A stretch of DNA of 64,000 bases from Falsiroseomonas ponticola (GCF_016805305.1 NZ_JAERQN010000015.1:42545-106544); one strand, 5' to 3'. Shown: positions 40,283 through 48,988, counted from the first letter of the stretch. The notes: generated by a model from the sequence alone, not told the origin. Translations and numbers: made by a program.

Positions 40283-41625
40283 TGGACACGCCCCGGATGG
40301 AGACGCAGGCGAACCCCCTGCCCACGCTGCGCGATGCCGCCCCCGTCTGGTGGCGCATCGGCCTGCTGAGCTTCGGCGGCCCCGCCGCGCAGATCGCGCT
40401 GATGCACCGGGAGGTGGTGGAGCAGCGCCGCTGGATCTCCGACGCCCGTTTCCTGCACGCGCTGAATTTCTGCATGCTGCTGCCGGGGCCGGAGGCGCAG
40501 CAGCTCGCGACCTATCTCGGCTGGCTGATGCATGGGGTGAAGGGCGGGCTGCTGGCGGGGCTCGCCTTCATCCTGCCTGGCGTGGCGGTGATGCTGGCGC
40601 TCACCATGCTCTACGCCACGCTGGGCGACGTGCCGCTGGTGGGGGCGCTGTTCTTCGGCCTGAAATGCGCCGTGCTGGTGCTGGTGGTGGAAGCGCTGAT
40701 CCGCGTCGCGCGGCGGGCGCTGAAGGGGGCCATCGCCTGGGCCCTGGCGGCGGCGGCCTTCCTCGCCCTCTTCGCCTTCGACGTGCCCTTCCCCGTGGTG
40801 GTGCTGGCGGCGGGGCTGGTCGGCTACGCGCTGCCGCATGCCTTCGCCGGCGGCGGGCACGGCGCCGCGAAGGAAGGGCCGCCCGCGGCGCTGGATGCGG
40901 TGATCGCCGCCGATCCCGGCCGCATCCCCGCCATGGCCGCCACGGCGCGCCGCGCGGGGCTGGTGGCGGTGGCGCTCTGGGTCTGGCCGGTCGCCATGCT
41001 GATGGGCGCGGGCACCTTCGGCGACATCGCCTGGTTCTTCGCCAAGATGGCCGTCGTCACCTTCGGCGGCGCCTATGCGGTGCTGGCCTATGTCGCGCAG
41101 GAAGCGGTGGAGTTCTACGGCTGGCTTTCCGCCGCCGACATGCTGGCGGGGCTGGGCCTCGCGGAGACGACGCCCGGCCCGCTGATCCTGGTCCTGCAAT
41201 TCGTGGGCTTCCTGGCCGCGTTCCGGGAGGGGGGGATCGCCGGCGGCACGGCGGGCGCGCTGCTGACCATCTGGGTCACCTTCGCCCCCTGCTTCGCCTT
41301 CATCTTCCTGGGCGCCCCCTTCGTGGAGACGCTGCACGCCAACCCCCGCCTGAAGGGCGCGCTGGCCGGCGTGACGGCGGCGGTGGTGGGCGTGATCGCG
41401 AACCTCGCTTTGTGGTTCTCGCTGCGCGTCATCTTCGCGCGGGTGGAGAAGGTGGCGATCGGCCCCGCGGTGCTGGACGTGCCGGACCCGCTGAGCCTGG
41501 TGCCGGATGCGGCGGCGCTCAGCGCCCTGGCGGCCGTCTGCCTCTTCGTCCTCCAGCTCGGCGTGGTGCGGACGCTGGCGGTGACGGCGGCGGCCGGCTT
41601 CGCGGCCCGCACGCTGCTGGGGTGA
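40282..41625 (+). CDS. chrA: Chromate efflux transporter
   Basis: A 447-residue inner-membrane protein of the CHR family with two homologous halves of about six helices each. The N-half has FLHALNFCMLLPGPEAQQLATYLGWLMHG, FGGPAAQIALMH and FILPGVAVMLA. The C-half has FFAKMAVVTFGGAYAVLAYVAQEAVE and GLAETTPGPLILVLQFVGFLA. It exports chromate by proton antiport or related coupling. Coupling to the rhodanese-ChrB gene supports a chromate-resistance unit. The start ATG 40282 overlaps the preceding stop by one base. Confidence 0.94.
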   Translation: MDTPRMETQANPLPTLRDAAPVWWRIGLLSFGGPAAQIALMHREVVEQRRWISDARFLHALNFCMLLPGPEAQQLATYLGWLMHGVKGGLLAGLAFILPGVAVMLALTMLYATLGDVPLVGALFFGLKCAVLVLVVEALIRVARRALKGAIAWALAAAAFLALFAFDVPFPVVVLAAGLVGYALPHAFAGGGHGAAKEGPPAALDAVIAADPGRIPAMAATARRAGLVAVALWVWPVAMLMGAGTFGDIAWFFAKMAVVTFGGAYAVLAYVAQEAVEFYGWLSAADMLAGLGLAETTPGPLILVLQFVGFLAAFREGGIAGGTAGALLTIWVTFAPCFAFIFLGAPFVETLHANPRLKGALAGVTAAVVGVIANLALWFSLRVIFARVEKVAIGPAVLDVPDPLSLVPDAAALSALAAVCLFVLQLGVVRTLAVTAAAGFAARTLLG

Positions 41626-41631
41626 AGGACG

Positions 41632-42240
41632 CTACGGGGGTAGCGTCTCCGCCGCCAGGATGCCCATCAGCCGTCCCGCGCCCTCCCCGGGCGCGAAGAT
41701 GGCGAGGCTGCCTTCCGGATATTCCGCCTGCGCCAGCCCGCGCCCCAGCACCATGCCGAGCGGCACGATGTGGCCGACCAGGATGTCCGTGGCGTTCGGG
41801 GATGAGGGCCGCCCCGTCCGCGCCCGGAGCCAGGCGATCTGCCGGGCGAGCTGCGCGGGGTCGGGCGTGTAGTCATCCGCCGTCAGCATCGGCTCCACCA
41901 CCGTGGCGTGGCCGAAGGCGAGTTCCGCCGTGTCCCGCGCCCGGAAGACCGGGCTGGCCAGCACCTGGCCCAGCGGCACGCCGAGCGCCGCCAGCGCCCG
42001 GCCCGTGCGGCGCGACTGCTCCCGCCCCGCCTCGCTCAGGTTGCGCTGGCCGGCGCGGTTGGAGAGGTCCCCGGTATCGACCTGGCTACGGTCGGTGATG
42101 CCGTGCCGCATGACGACGACGACGCCCCCGGCCCGCAGCGCGGCGACCAGCGCGCGCGCGGCGTCGCCCTGCGCGGTGGCGGCCATGGCGGGCCGCGCCA
42201 GCAGGATCGCGGGCGCGGCGAGGAGATGGCGGCGCCGCAT
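41632..42240 (-). CDS. Secreted histidine phosphatase-like protein
   Basis: A 202-residue protein of the histidine phosphatase superfamily. A short signal peptide (MRRRHLLAAPAILLA) precedes VVVVMRHGITDRSQVDTGD, the RHG catalytic motif with the phosphorylated His. RNLSEAGREQSRRTGRALAALGVP, VLASPVFRARDTAELAFG and the second His in DILVGHIVPLG follow. It hydrolyses phosphate esters in the periplasm; the substrate is not known. ATG 42240 overlaps the stop of the kelch protein gene by one base, giving tight coupling. Confidence 0.87.
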   Translation of the reverse strand: MRRRHLLAAPAILLARPAMAATAQGDAARALVAALRAGGVVVVMRHGITDRSQVDTGDLSNRAGQRNLSEAGREQSRRTGRALAALGVPLGQVLASPVFRARDTAELAFGHATVVEPMLTADDYTPDPAQLARQIAWLRARTGRPSSPNATDILVGHIVPLGMVLGRGLAQAEYPEGSLAIFAPGEGAGRLMGILAAETLPP

Positions 42241-43352
42241 CAGCCGAGCGTGAAGGCCTCGTGCACCGCCGTCTTGATGCCGCCGCCCACCACCGGGCCA
42301 CCGCCCGCGACATAGATGAAGTCGCCGATCGTCACCGCGCCCATGCCGTGCCGCGGCGTCGGCATCGGCGCGTGGTGCTGCCAGGTGTCGGTGGCGGGGT
42401 CGTAGCTTTCCATCTGGCCATGCACCTGGCCGGTCAGCTCCCGGTTCACGAAGACCCCGCTCTCGCCCCCCATGGCGAAGAAGCGGCCGCGATACACCAC
42501 CAGCCCATGGCCGGAGCGCGGCGTCGGCAGGGGGGATCGCGTCGTCCACTGGTCCGCCGCCGGGTCGTACACATGGTGCAGGCCGGTGTTGTACTCGAAG
42601 GTGTTGAAGCGGCCGCCGACGATGTGGATCAGGCCGTTATGGACGACCACGCCCGCATGGTCCCGCGCGCCGGGCAGCGCCTTGCGCCGCTCCCACCGGT
42701 CCGTCTGCGGGTCATAGACCTCATGCCAGCCGACCGAGGCGCGTTCCGTGTCGGGGTTGGAGGCCCCGCCGATGTGGTGGATCTTCCCCCCCACCGCCGC
42801 CAGCGCGCCCGCGCCGCGCGGCCGCGGCATGTCCGCGATCCGGTCCCAGCGATCCGCCGCCACGTCATAGGCGAAGGCCAGCACGTCCGCGTCCCGGTTC
42901 TGCGCGCTGAAGCCGCCGAAGGCGTAGATCTTCCCGGCATGGGCGACGACGCCCACATGGTTGGCGCCGCGCGGCAGCCGCGCCTTCTCCACCCAGCTGT
43001 TGGTCGCGGGGTCGAAGACGTGGTGGTAGCTGTTGTTGACCATCTGCTCGGCATAGCCGCCGATGACGTGCAGCTTGTTGTCCCACTCCGCCGCCCAGGC
43101 CATCTCGGTGCGCGGCAGGGGCAGGGTGGCGCGTTCCACCCAGCGGCCGGGCGGGCCGGCCGGGGCGGGGCTGTCCACGAAGCGCTGCGCGTATTGCGCC
43201 GGCGTCAGCGTCACGGGGCCCGGCCCCCGCAGCGGCGCCATGCGGTCGGACGGGATCGGCAGGCCGTGATGCGGCGCCGCCTGCTGCGCCCGCGCCACGC
43301 CGGCGCCCCCGAGAATGGCGGCCGCGCCGCCCAGAACAGCCCTGCGGTTCAT
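42240..43352 (-). CDS. Secreted kelch-repeat beta-propeller protein
   Basis: A 370-residue exported protein. A Tat-like leader (MNRRAVLGGAAAILGG) is followed by a six-bladed kelch propeller. Repeats contain HVIGGYAEQMV, YAFGGFSAQN, HHIGGASNP, HIVGGRFN, FAMGGESG and YVAGGGPVV, each with the GG motif and a following Tyr/Trp pair such as VFDPATNSW, VYDPQTDRW, VYDPAADQW and SYDPATDTW. Such proteins may bind carbohydrate or have galactose-oxidase-like folds; the copper ligands of an oxidase are not seen. It is co-expressed with a phosphatase. Confidence 0.88.
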   Translation of the reverse strand: MNRRAVLGGAAAILGGAGVARAQQAAPHHGLPIPSDRMAPLRGPGPVTLTPAQYAQRFVDSPAPAGPPGRWVERATLPLPRTEMAWAAEWDNKLHVIGGYAEQMVNNSYHHVFDPATNSWVEKARLPRGANHVGVVAHAGKIYAFGGFSAQNRDADVLAFAYDVAADRWDRIADMPRPRGAGALAAVGGKIHHIGGASNPDTERASVGWHEVYDPQTDRWERRKALPGARDHAGVVVHNGLIHIVGGRFNTFEYNTGLHHVYDPAADQWTTRSPLPTPRSGHGLVVYRGRFFAMGGESGVFVNRELTGQVHGQMESYDPATDTWQHHAPMPTPRHGMGAVTIGDFIYVAGGGPVVGGGIKTAVHEAFTLG

Positions 43353-43525
43353 GCCCGAATCCCCCTGCGAATGAATCCCACATAGCGAAGGGATGACCGC
43401 GCTGAAAGGTGCAATCGTTTGTCGCCGCGTTCCGCGCGCGGGCGCACGCCCCCGGAACCATCGCCGCCCGGGATCGCTGATGCGCCGGGGCCCCCGCCGG
43501 CTCCCTTCCTGCCCGGAGCCCGCCC

Positions 43526-43864
43526 ATGCGCCGCCCTGCCCTCCTCCTCCTGCCCCTGCTGCTGCTGGCGGCCTGTTCGGACCCGAATGACCGCAACCAG
43601 CGCGCGCTGACCGGCGCGGCGATCGGCACCGGCGCCGGCGCGCTGATCGGCTCCGTCACCGGCAGCGCGGGGCGCGGCGCGCTGATCGGCGGGGCGCTCG
43701 GCACCCTGGCCGGGGCGCTGACGCCGCCCCCGGCGCCGGAGGCGATCCCGCCCGACCCGCGCCTGGCCCAGCCCTACGATCCCCGCTACGGCGGCTGGTA
43801 CGACCAGTACGGGGATTGGCACCCGGGCGCGCCACCCCAGGGCTACCAGCCCAACTACAAATAG
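43526..43864 (+). CDS. Glycine-zipper outer-membrane lipoprotein
   Basis: A 112-residue lipoprotein. A leucine-rich signal peptide ends with the lipobox LLAAC, giving a lipidated Cys at residue 17. Residues 30-65 form a glycine zipper: LTGAAIGTGAGALIGSVTGSAGRGALIGGALGTLAGAL. The C-terminal tail is Pro, Tyr and Asp rich (YDPRYGGWYDQYGDW). It is similar to proteins of the Gly-zipper/17 kDa antigen class, which lie in the outer membrane with unknown roles. ATG 43526 is the only natural start. Confidence 0.85.
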   Translation: MRRPALLLLPLLLLAACSDPNDRNQRALTGAAIGTGAGALIGSVTGSAGRGALIGGALGTLAGALTPPPAPEAIPPDPRLAQPYDPRYGGWYDQYGDWHPGAPPQGYQPNYK

Positions 43865-43961
43865 GCCCCCCGAAACAGGCCGCGCGGCGGTCCTTGCGCC
43901 ATCGCGCTAACTGGCCGGCAATGCGCAGCGGTTCTAGTGTCGGGTGGAGGACCCCGCCACC

Positions 43962-44804
43962 ATGCTGCCCCGCCGCGCCCTGCCGGCCCTGATCGCCGCC
44001 CTGGCCACGCCCGGTGCCGCCGCCCGGGCGGAAGCGGGCCGGCTGCGCATCGGCGGCACCGGCATGGCGCTGGCCACCATCCGGCACCTCGGCGACCGCT
44101 TCGCCGCACGCCACCCCGGCCTGGCCTTCGACATCCTGCCGAGCCTCGGCACCGGCGGCGGCATCCGCGCCCTGCTGGCCCGCGCCATCGAGATCGGCCT
44201 GCTCGCCCGCCCCCTGCTGGCGGAGGAAGCGGCCCAGGGCCTGCGCGCCAGCCCCCTGGCCCGCACCCCCATCGCCATCGTCACCGGGAGTTCCCCTGGC
44301 AACGCCCCCGCCGCGGCCGATGCCCAGGGCATGACGCTGCCGCGCCTGGCCGCCGTGCTGCGGGGGGAGGTCACCACCTGGCCGGATGGCGCGCGCCTCC
44401 GCCTGGTGCGGCGGGAGGCCTCGGACGCCGATTGGCTGCTGCTGGCCAGCCTGTCGCCGGAGATGGAGCGCAGCGTCGCCGCCGCGCATCGCCGCCCCGG
44501 CCTCGTGACCGTCGGCACGGACCAGGAGAATGCGGAGGCGCTGCAGACCATGGCCGGCTCCCTCGGCCTGATGTCGATCGGCCAGCTGCGGGCGGAGGCG
44601 CTGCGCCTGCATCCCCTGCCGCTGGATGGCGTGGCGCCGGACATCGCGGCGGTGGAGGCCGGGCGCTACCCCCTCTCTCGCACGCTGCACACCGCCTGGC
44701 TGGGGCAGCCCGCGCCCGCCGCGGCCGCCTTCCTCGACTTCCTCGCGGGGGCGGAAGCGCGGGCGATGCTCGCCGGCCTCGGATACGGCCCGCCGGTTCC
44801 GTGA
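43962..44804 (+). CDS. PstS-like periplasmic substrate-binding protein
   Basis: A 280-residue secreted receptor with a PBP-like fold. After a leader ending near AARAEAG, GRLRIGGTGMALATIRHLGDRFAARHPGLAFDILPSLGTGGGIRALLARAIEIGLLARPL matches the phosphate/tungstate-type SBP start. PLARTPIAIVTGSSPGN, GLMSIGQL and YPLSRTLHTAWLGQP follow. The ligand may be phosphate or another oxyanion. It precedes a histidine kinase, and the stop overlaps that gene's GTG as GTGA. It is more likely to sense a ligand for the kinase than to feed a permease. GTG 43944 is a longer alternative start. Confidence 0.82.
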   Translation: MLPRRALPALIAALATPGAAARAEAGRLRIGGTGMALATIRHLGDRFAARHPGLAFDILPSLGTGGGIRALLARAIEIGLLARPLLAEEAAQGLRASPLARTPIAIVTGSSPGNAPAAADAQGMTLPRLAAVLRGEVTTWPDGARLRLVRREASDADWLLLASLSPEMERSVAAAHRRPGLVTVGTDQENAEALQTMAGSLGLMSIGQLRAEALRLHPLPLDGVAPDIAAVEAGRYPLSRTLHTAWLGQPAPAAAAFLDFLAGAEARAMLAGLGYGPPVP

Positions 44805-46087
44805 ACAGCCCCGACACCGGCCGCATCGACCCCCGCCTGGTGCGGGTCATCACGGCGCTCGCCCTCACCGTCTCGCTGCTCATCATGGTGGCGCTGCCCG
44901 CGGCCTATTTCGTCGCCGCCCGCGTCGCCGTCACCGCGCGGCTGGAAGCGCGGGCGGAATCGGCGGCCGCGATCATGACGGAGTTCGTCACCCGCAACCC
45001 GGACCACTGGGTGTTCGAGAATGCGCGCATCCGCGGCCGCCTGGCCCCCTTCGCCGAAGCGGCGCAGCCCAAGGAATGGCGCGTGCTCGACCGGGCCGGC
45101 AACGTCGCCGCCACGCTCGGCCCCCCGGCCGCCCGCCCCGCCCTGACCGTCAGCGTGCCCATCCACGATTCCGGCGTGGTGGCCGGGTCGGTGCAGGTCA
45201 GCCGCTCCATGCAGGACATCGTGGGCTGGACCAGCTTCCTCGCGGTCATCGGCATCGCGCTGGCCGGCGGGTCCTTCATCATGCTGCGGTCGCTGCCGCT
45301 GCGCCTGCTGGCGGAATCCATGGGCCGCCTGGCGAAGGCGGAGGCGATGGAGCGCGAGCGCGCCGCGCAGCTCGCCCAGGCCTCCAAGCTCGCCCAGCTC
45401 GGCGAATTGGCGACGGGCATGGCGCATGAGCTGAACCAGCCGCTGACAGCCATCACGCTGGCCGCGCAGAACGCGCTGCGGCAGCTGGACCGGGGCCCGC
45501 TGGAGCCGCCCGCCATGGCCGCGCGGCTGGAGCGGATCCTGACCATGGCGCGCCGCGCCTCCACCGTCATCGACCACATGCGCGTCTTCGGCCGCATGGG
45601 CGGGGAGGCCAATGGCCCCGTCTGCATCGCCGCCGTGGTGCGCGGCGCGCGGGACCTGCTGGCCTTCAAGCTGGAACGCCACCATGTGCGGGTGCAGGAC
45701 ACGCTGGCGGCCGACCTGCCGCCGGTGCTGGGCCAGGCCATCCCGCTGGAACAGGTGCTGGTCAACCTGATCGCCAATGCCTGCGACGCCTATGGGGAGG
45801 CGGCGGAGGGCGCGGCCCCGCGCCTGGTCACCATCGCCGCGGCCGTGGCCGGGGACCGGCTGGCGCTGACGGTGCACGATGCCGCGGGCGGCATCCCGCC
45901 CGAGATCCTGCCCCGCATCTTCGCGCCCTTCTTCACGACCAAGCCGGTCGGCCAGGGCACGGGGCTCGGCCTGTCGATCAGCTACGGCATCGTCAACGAC
46001 ATGGGCGGCGCGCTGACCGTGCAGTCCGAAGGCGGCACCACGATCTTCACCGTCAGCCTGCCCCTCGCCCCCCGGCCGGGCGCCTGA
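44801..46087 (+). CDS. Sensor histidine kinase, receptor-coupled
   Basis: A 428-residue membrane kinase. TM1 is near 15-40 (VITALALTVSLLIMVALPAAYFVAA), then a periplasmic sensor segment of about 100 residues and TM2 near 145-165. The HisKA box is LGELATGMAHELNQPLTAITLAAQNAL with the phospho-His. The HATPase domain has VNLIANACDAYGEA, DAAGGIPPEILPRIFAPFFTTK and GTGLGLSISYGIV (N, G1 and G2 boxes). No response regulator is adjacent. The GTG start overlaps the receptor's stop, suggesting receptor and kinase are made together and act as one sensing unit. Confidence 0.9.
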   Translation: MNSPDTGRIDPRLVRVITALALTVSLLIMVALPAAYFVAARVAVTARLEARAESAAAIMTEFVTRNPDHWVFENARIRGRLAPFAEAAQPKEWRVLDRAGNVAATLGPPAARPALTVSVPIHDSGVVAGSVQVSRSMQDIVGWTSFLAVIGIALAGGSFIMLRSLPLRLLAESMGRLAKAEAMERERAAQLAQASKLAQLGELATGMAHELNQPLTAITLAAQNALRQLDRGPLEPPAMAARLERILTMARRASTVIDHMRVFGRMGGEANGPVCIAAVVRGARDLLAFKLERHHVRVQDTLAADLPPVLGQAIPLEQVLVNLIANACDAYGEAAEGAAPRLVTIAAAVAGDRLALTVHDAAGGIPPEILPRIFAPFFTTKPVGQGTGLGLSISYGIVNDMGGALTVQSEGGTTIFTVSLPLAPRPGA

Positions 46088-46090
46088 GCG

Positions 46091-47041
46091 TCAGGCGTCC
46101 CGCCCCCGCAGCGCGCGGATCAGGCGCCGCGTGCCCTCCACCTGCTGGCGCAGCCAGCCGCCCGAGACCAGCGCCGCGGGGGCGGAGGGATCGCCCGTGC
46201 GGGGGTAGCGCGCCCGGTCGAAATCCGCCGTGCCGAAGATCCAGTCCCAGACCGGCAGCAGCACCGCGTAGTTCTTGCCCGAGGCCCCGGCCGAGAGCAG
46301 CCCGTGATGCAGCCGGTGGAAACGGGGCGAGACCAGCAGCCTTTCCCCCACCCGCCCGAAATCGAGCCGCACATTGGCATGCGACAGGCTCTCCCCCAGC
46401 CGCAGCACCAGCAGGATGACGGGGAACTGTCCGGGCGGCACGCCGATCGCCACCGCGATCACGCCGAACCAGGCGGCGGCGATGACATCGTCCAGGATGT
46501 GGTTCCGGTCATCCGTCCAGAAGGTCATCTGCGTCTGGGCGTGGTGCACGGAATGCAGCGCCCACCACCAGCCGAAGGTATGCTGGAAGCGGTGGCGCCA
46601 GTATTCGCCGAAATCCAGGATGACGATGTAGATCAGCAGCGCCAGCAGCGGGTATTCGCGCAAGCCGGGGAAGGTGCTCTCCAGCGTCGGCGGCACCCAG
46701 CCGCTATCGGCGATCAGCCCCTCGATCCGCACCTGCACCGCCGCGAACAGCACGAAGGCCAGCAAAGGCAGGATGCCGAGGCGCGACAGCAGCGTATAGA
46801 CCACGTCGGTCCGCACCGCGCGCCCATCCGGCCAGCGCTCCACCGGGCGCCAGGCCTCCAGCGGCCGGCAGACCGTATAGACCACGGCGATGCCGAGCAG
46901 CCCGAAGACGAAGAAGTCGAGCCAGTGGAAGGCTTCCTCCGCCCAGTCCATCAGGCCGAGCGCGTACATGGCGGGCTGCACCGCTTCCTCGAACAGCCAG
47001 CCGGTGAACAGGCCGTAGGTATCGGCCAGCCAGTCGATCAT
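46091..47041 (-). CDS. Sterol desaturase-family (fatty-acid hydroxylase) membrane protein
   Basis: A 316-residue di-iron membrane protein. Four to five helices surround the histidine motifs HRFQH (YWRHRFQHTF), HSVHHAQ and HRLHHG, the eight-His pattern of the FA-hydroxylase superfamily. It probably hydroxylates or desaturates a lipid at the inner membrane; hopanoid or ornithine-lipid substrates are possible in this lineage. ATG 47041 overlaps the polysaccharide deacetylase stop by one base. It is the last gene of the propeller-deacetylase-hydroxylase operon. Confidence 0.87.
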   Translation of the reverse strand: MIDWLADTYGLFTGWLFEEAVQPAMYALGLMDWAEEAFHWLDFFVFGLLGIAVVYTVCRPLEAWRPVERWPDGRAVRTDVVYTLLSRLGILPLLAFVLFAAVQVRIEGLIADSGWVPPTLESTFPGLREYPLLALLIYIVILDFGEYWRHRFQHTFGWWWALHSVHHAQTQMTFWTDDRNHILDDVIAAAWFGVIAVAIGVPPGQFPVILLVLRLGESLSHANVRLDFGRVGERLLVSPRFHRLHHGLLSAGASGKNYAVLLPVWDWIFGTADFDRARYPRTGDPSAPAALVSGGWLRQQVEGTRRLIRALRGRDA

Positions 47042-47796
47042 CACGCCCTTCCCTCGGCCGGCAGCGCCTCGAAGCAGAGGCCACGCGCCATCAGGCCGGT
47101 GATCAGTTCCTCCAGGATGCCGGCGAAGGGTTCCCGCCGGCTGCGCACGCCCCAATGCATCACCAGCACCTCCCCGGGCTGGATCGCCGCCAGGTTCCGG
47201 CGCAGCAGCGCGGCGTTGGGGTGGGCGGCGCTGTCGAGTTCATCGCCCAGGAATCCGTTGCGGGTCCAGCCCTGGTGGCGCAGCCCGCAGGCCGCCGCCA
47301 TGCGCACGGCATTCGGCGTGGTGATGCCCCCGGGCGCCCGCCACAGCGGCAGCACCCGGGCTTCGGGGGCGAACCGGCGCAGCGCCTCGATCGGCCGCGC
47401 CAGCTCGGCGCAGAGGGCCTGCTGGTCCAGCACCTCCTGCCCCTCGTTCCGGCGGGACCGGAAGGTGGTCCGCCCCGGCCCCGGATCGCCCGAGAAATAC
47501 CAGTGCCGCCAGGTATGGCTGGCGAAGGCATGGCCCTCCGCCACCCGGGCGCGCCAGAAGGGCGCCCAGCTGTCGGACAGCGTGCGGTCGCCGCGGAAGG
47601 TCGGCTCATCGGCGATGAACAGCGTCGTCGTCACGGCATGGCGGCGCAGGATCGCCGCGATCGCCTCCGCCTCCCGGCTCCAGCCCGTGTCGATGGTCAG
47701 GAAGACGGGCCCGCGGCAGCCCTGCGGCGCGCGCTGCGCCAGGGCGGGCGCGGCCAGCAGGCAGGCACCGGCCGCCAGAAGGCCGCGGCGCCTCAC
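47041..47796 (-). CDS. Polysaccharide deacetylase-like protein
   Basis: A 251-residue exported protein. The leader RRRGLLAAGACLLAAPALAQ is followed by PVFLTIDTGWSREAEAIAAILRRHAVTTTLFIADEPTF, a NodB-like motif in which the canonical TFDDG is TIDTG. FASHTWRHWYF gives the H-x3-H metal pair, RAPGG the Arg/Pro motif, and VLVMHWG the C-terminal His. The second Asp of TFDDG is absent, so catalysis may be altered. It starts at GTG 47796, overlapping the propeller's stop as GTGA. Likely role: removing acyl groups from a cell-surface or wall polysaccharide. Confidence 0.85.
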   Translation of the reverse strand: MRRRGLLAAGACLLAAPALAQRAPQGCRGPVFLTIDTGWSREAEAIAAILRRHAVTTTLFIADEPTFRGDRTLSDSWAPFWRARVAEGHAFASHTWRHWYFSGDPGPGRTTFRSRRNEGQEVLDQQALCAELARPIEALRRFAPEARVLPLWRAPGGITTPNAVRMAAACGLRHQGWTRNGFLGDELDSAAHPNAALLRRNLAAIQPGEVLVMHWGVRSRREPFAGILEELITGLMARGLCFEALPAEGRA

Positions 47797-48902
47797 GGCG
47801 TGCGGCGCAGCGCCGCGGGGATGGCCGGCGCGGCGGGGATGCTGCCCGGCGTGATCCCGGCCGGCGCCGGCGCGCCCGCCAGGGGCCGGCGCGGCAGCGG
47901 TGCCGGCAGCGGCCGGCTGCCGGATGTGGCGCCCGGCATGGAGAAGGCGAAATCCCCCCCGATCCCGTCCCGCCGCGGCTTGAAGAAGATGCCATGCGGG
48001 GACCGGCCGACGCGCACCGTCTCCCACGTCTCGCCCCGCGGATCGAGCACGGCGATCCGCCCCACCCAGCGCAGCGTCATCCAGACCCGGCCCTCCGGGT
48101 CGAAGGTCAGGCAGTCCGGCCCGCCGGAGACGGCCCAGGTGCGGCGCACCGTCAGCGTCGCGGGATCGACCTCCGCCACCCGGCTGTCCACCCGGCTGGT
48201 GGCGAAGAGGCTGCGCCCGTCCGGGGAGGGGAAGATGGTGTGCGCGCCCCGCCCCAGGGTGAAGGCGTGCCGCACCTCCCGCGTCGTCGGGTCGAGCGTG
48301 ACGAAATGGTCGCTGCCCATGATGCCGACGATCAGCCTGCCGCGGTGCCAGATGATGCCCGCGGGCTCCGGCCCCACTTCCTGCGTCCAGAGATGGGTGC
48401 GCGTCGCCATGTCGAAGGCCGCGACGGCGCGGTCCCCCTGCATGGTCACGAAGACCGTGCGGCTGTCCGGGCTGAAGGCGACGTGGGAGGGCTTGTCCCC
48501 GGGCCGGAAGCGATGGACCAGCTCCAGGGTCTGCGCATCCAGGATATCCACCTGGTCCCGCCGCAGGCTGGCGATCACCAGGTACTTGCCGTCCGGGCTG
48601 TATTCCAGGTGGTAGGGGTTGGAGATGCGGGCGCGGCGCAGCACCTCCCCCGTCTCCGGCTTCACGAAGAAGACCTCGTTCCCCCCGGAATCCGCGATGA
48701 CGAGTTCCGACCCGTCCGGCGTCAGCACCATGTGGTGCGGCTCCCGCAGCACGGGAATCCGCCGCACTTCCTGCCGGCTGGCGGCATCGAGCACGGTGAT
48801 CGAGGCCTCCCCCGAATTGATCACATAGACCAGATCGGCCCGCGCCGCCGGCGCGAAGGCCAGCAGGATCGGCAGGACCAGGGAAGGAAGGCGCCAGGAC
48901 AC
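47793..48902 (-). CDS. Secreted YVTN-type beta-propeller protein
   Basis: A 369-residue exported propeller. After a signal peptide ending PAARAD, YVINSGEASITVLDAASRQEVRRIPV starts repeats of the YVTN family; HHMVLTPDGSELVIADSG, HLEYSPDGKYLVIAS, HVAFSPDSRTVFVTM and HTIFPSPDGRSLFATS mark the blades. A Pro/Ala-rich tail of about 50 residues ends the chain. The protein probably binds a polymer or forms part of a surface complex. I use GTG 48902, just before the signal peptide; an upstream TTG at 48938 would start within a strong hairpin. Confidence 0.82.
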   Translation of the reverse strand: MSWRLPSLVLPILLAFAPAARADLVYVINSGEASITVLDAASRQEVRRIPVLREPHHMVLTPDGSELVIADSGGNEVFFVKPETGEVLRRARISNPYHLEYSPDGKYLVIASLRRDQVDILDAQTLELVHRFRPGDKPSHVAFSPDSRTVFVTMQGDRAVAAFDMATRTHLWTQEVGPEPAGIIWHRGRLIVGIMGSDHFVTLDPTTREVRHAFTLGRGAHTIFPSPDGRSLFATSRVDSRVAEVDPATLTVRRTWAVSGGPDCLTFDPEGRVWMTLRWVGRIAVLDPRGETWETVRVGRSPHGIFFKPRRDGIGGDFAFSMPGATSGSRPLPAPLPRRPLAGAPAPAGITPGSIPAAPAIPAALRRTP

Positions 48903-48913
48903 GTGGGCAGACT

Positions 48914-48959
48914 TTCGGGTGGCCGTGTGGTGCCCCAAAATCGGGGCGGGCCACCCGAA
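48914..48959 (-). promoter_or_regulatory. Nested hairpin between msrB and the propeller gene
   Basis: Outer arms TTCGGGTGGCC (48914-48924) and GGCCACCCGAA (48949-48959) are exact inverted repeats. Inner GCCCC (48932-48936) and GGGGC (48943-48947) pair around AAAATC. Between the msrBA genes and the next operon, it could be a terminator on the minus strand or a leader structure for the propeller transcript. Confidence 0.55.
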
Positions 48960-48988
48960 TGTCCAGCAGCCCTGAGGCTAAACTAAGG

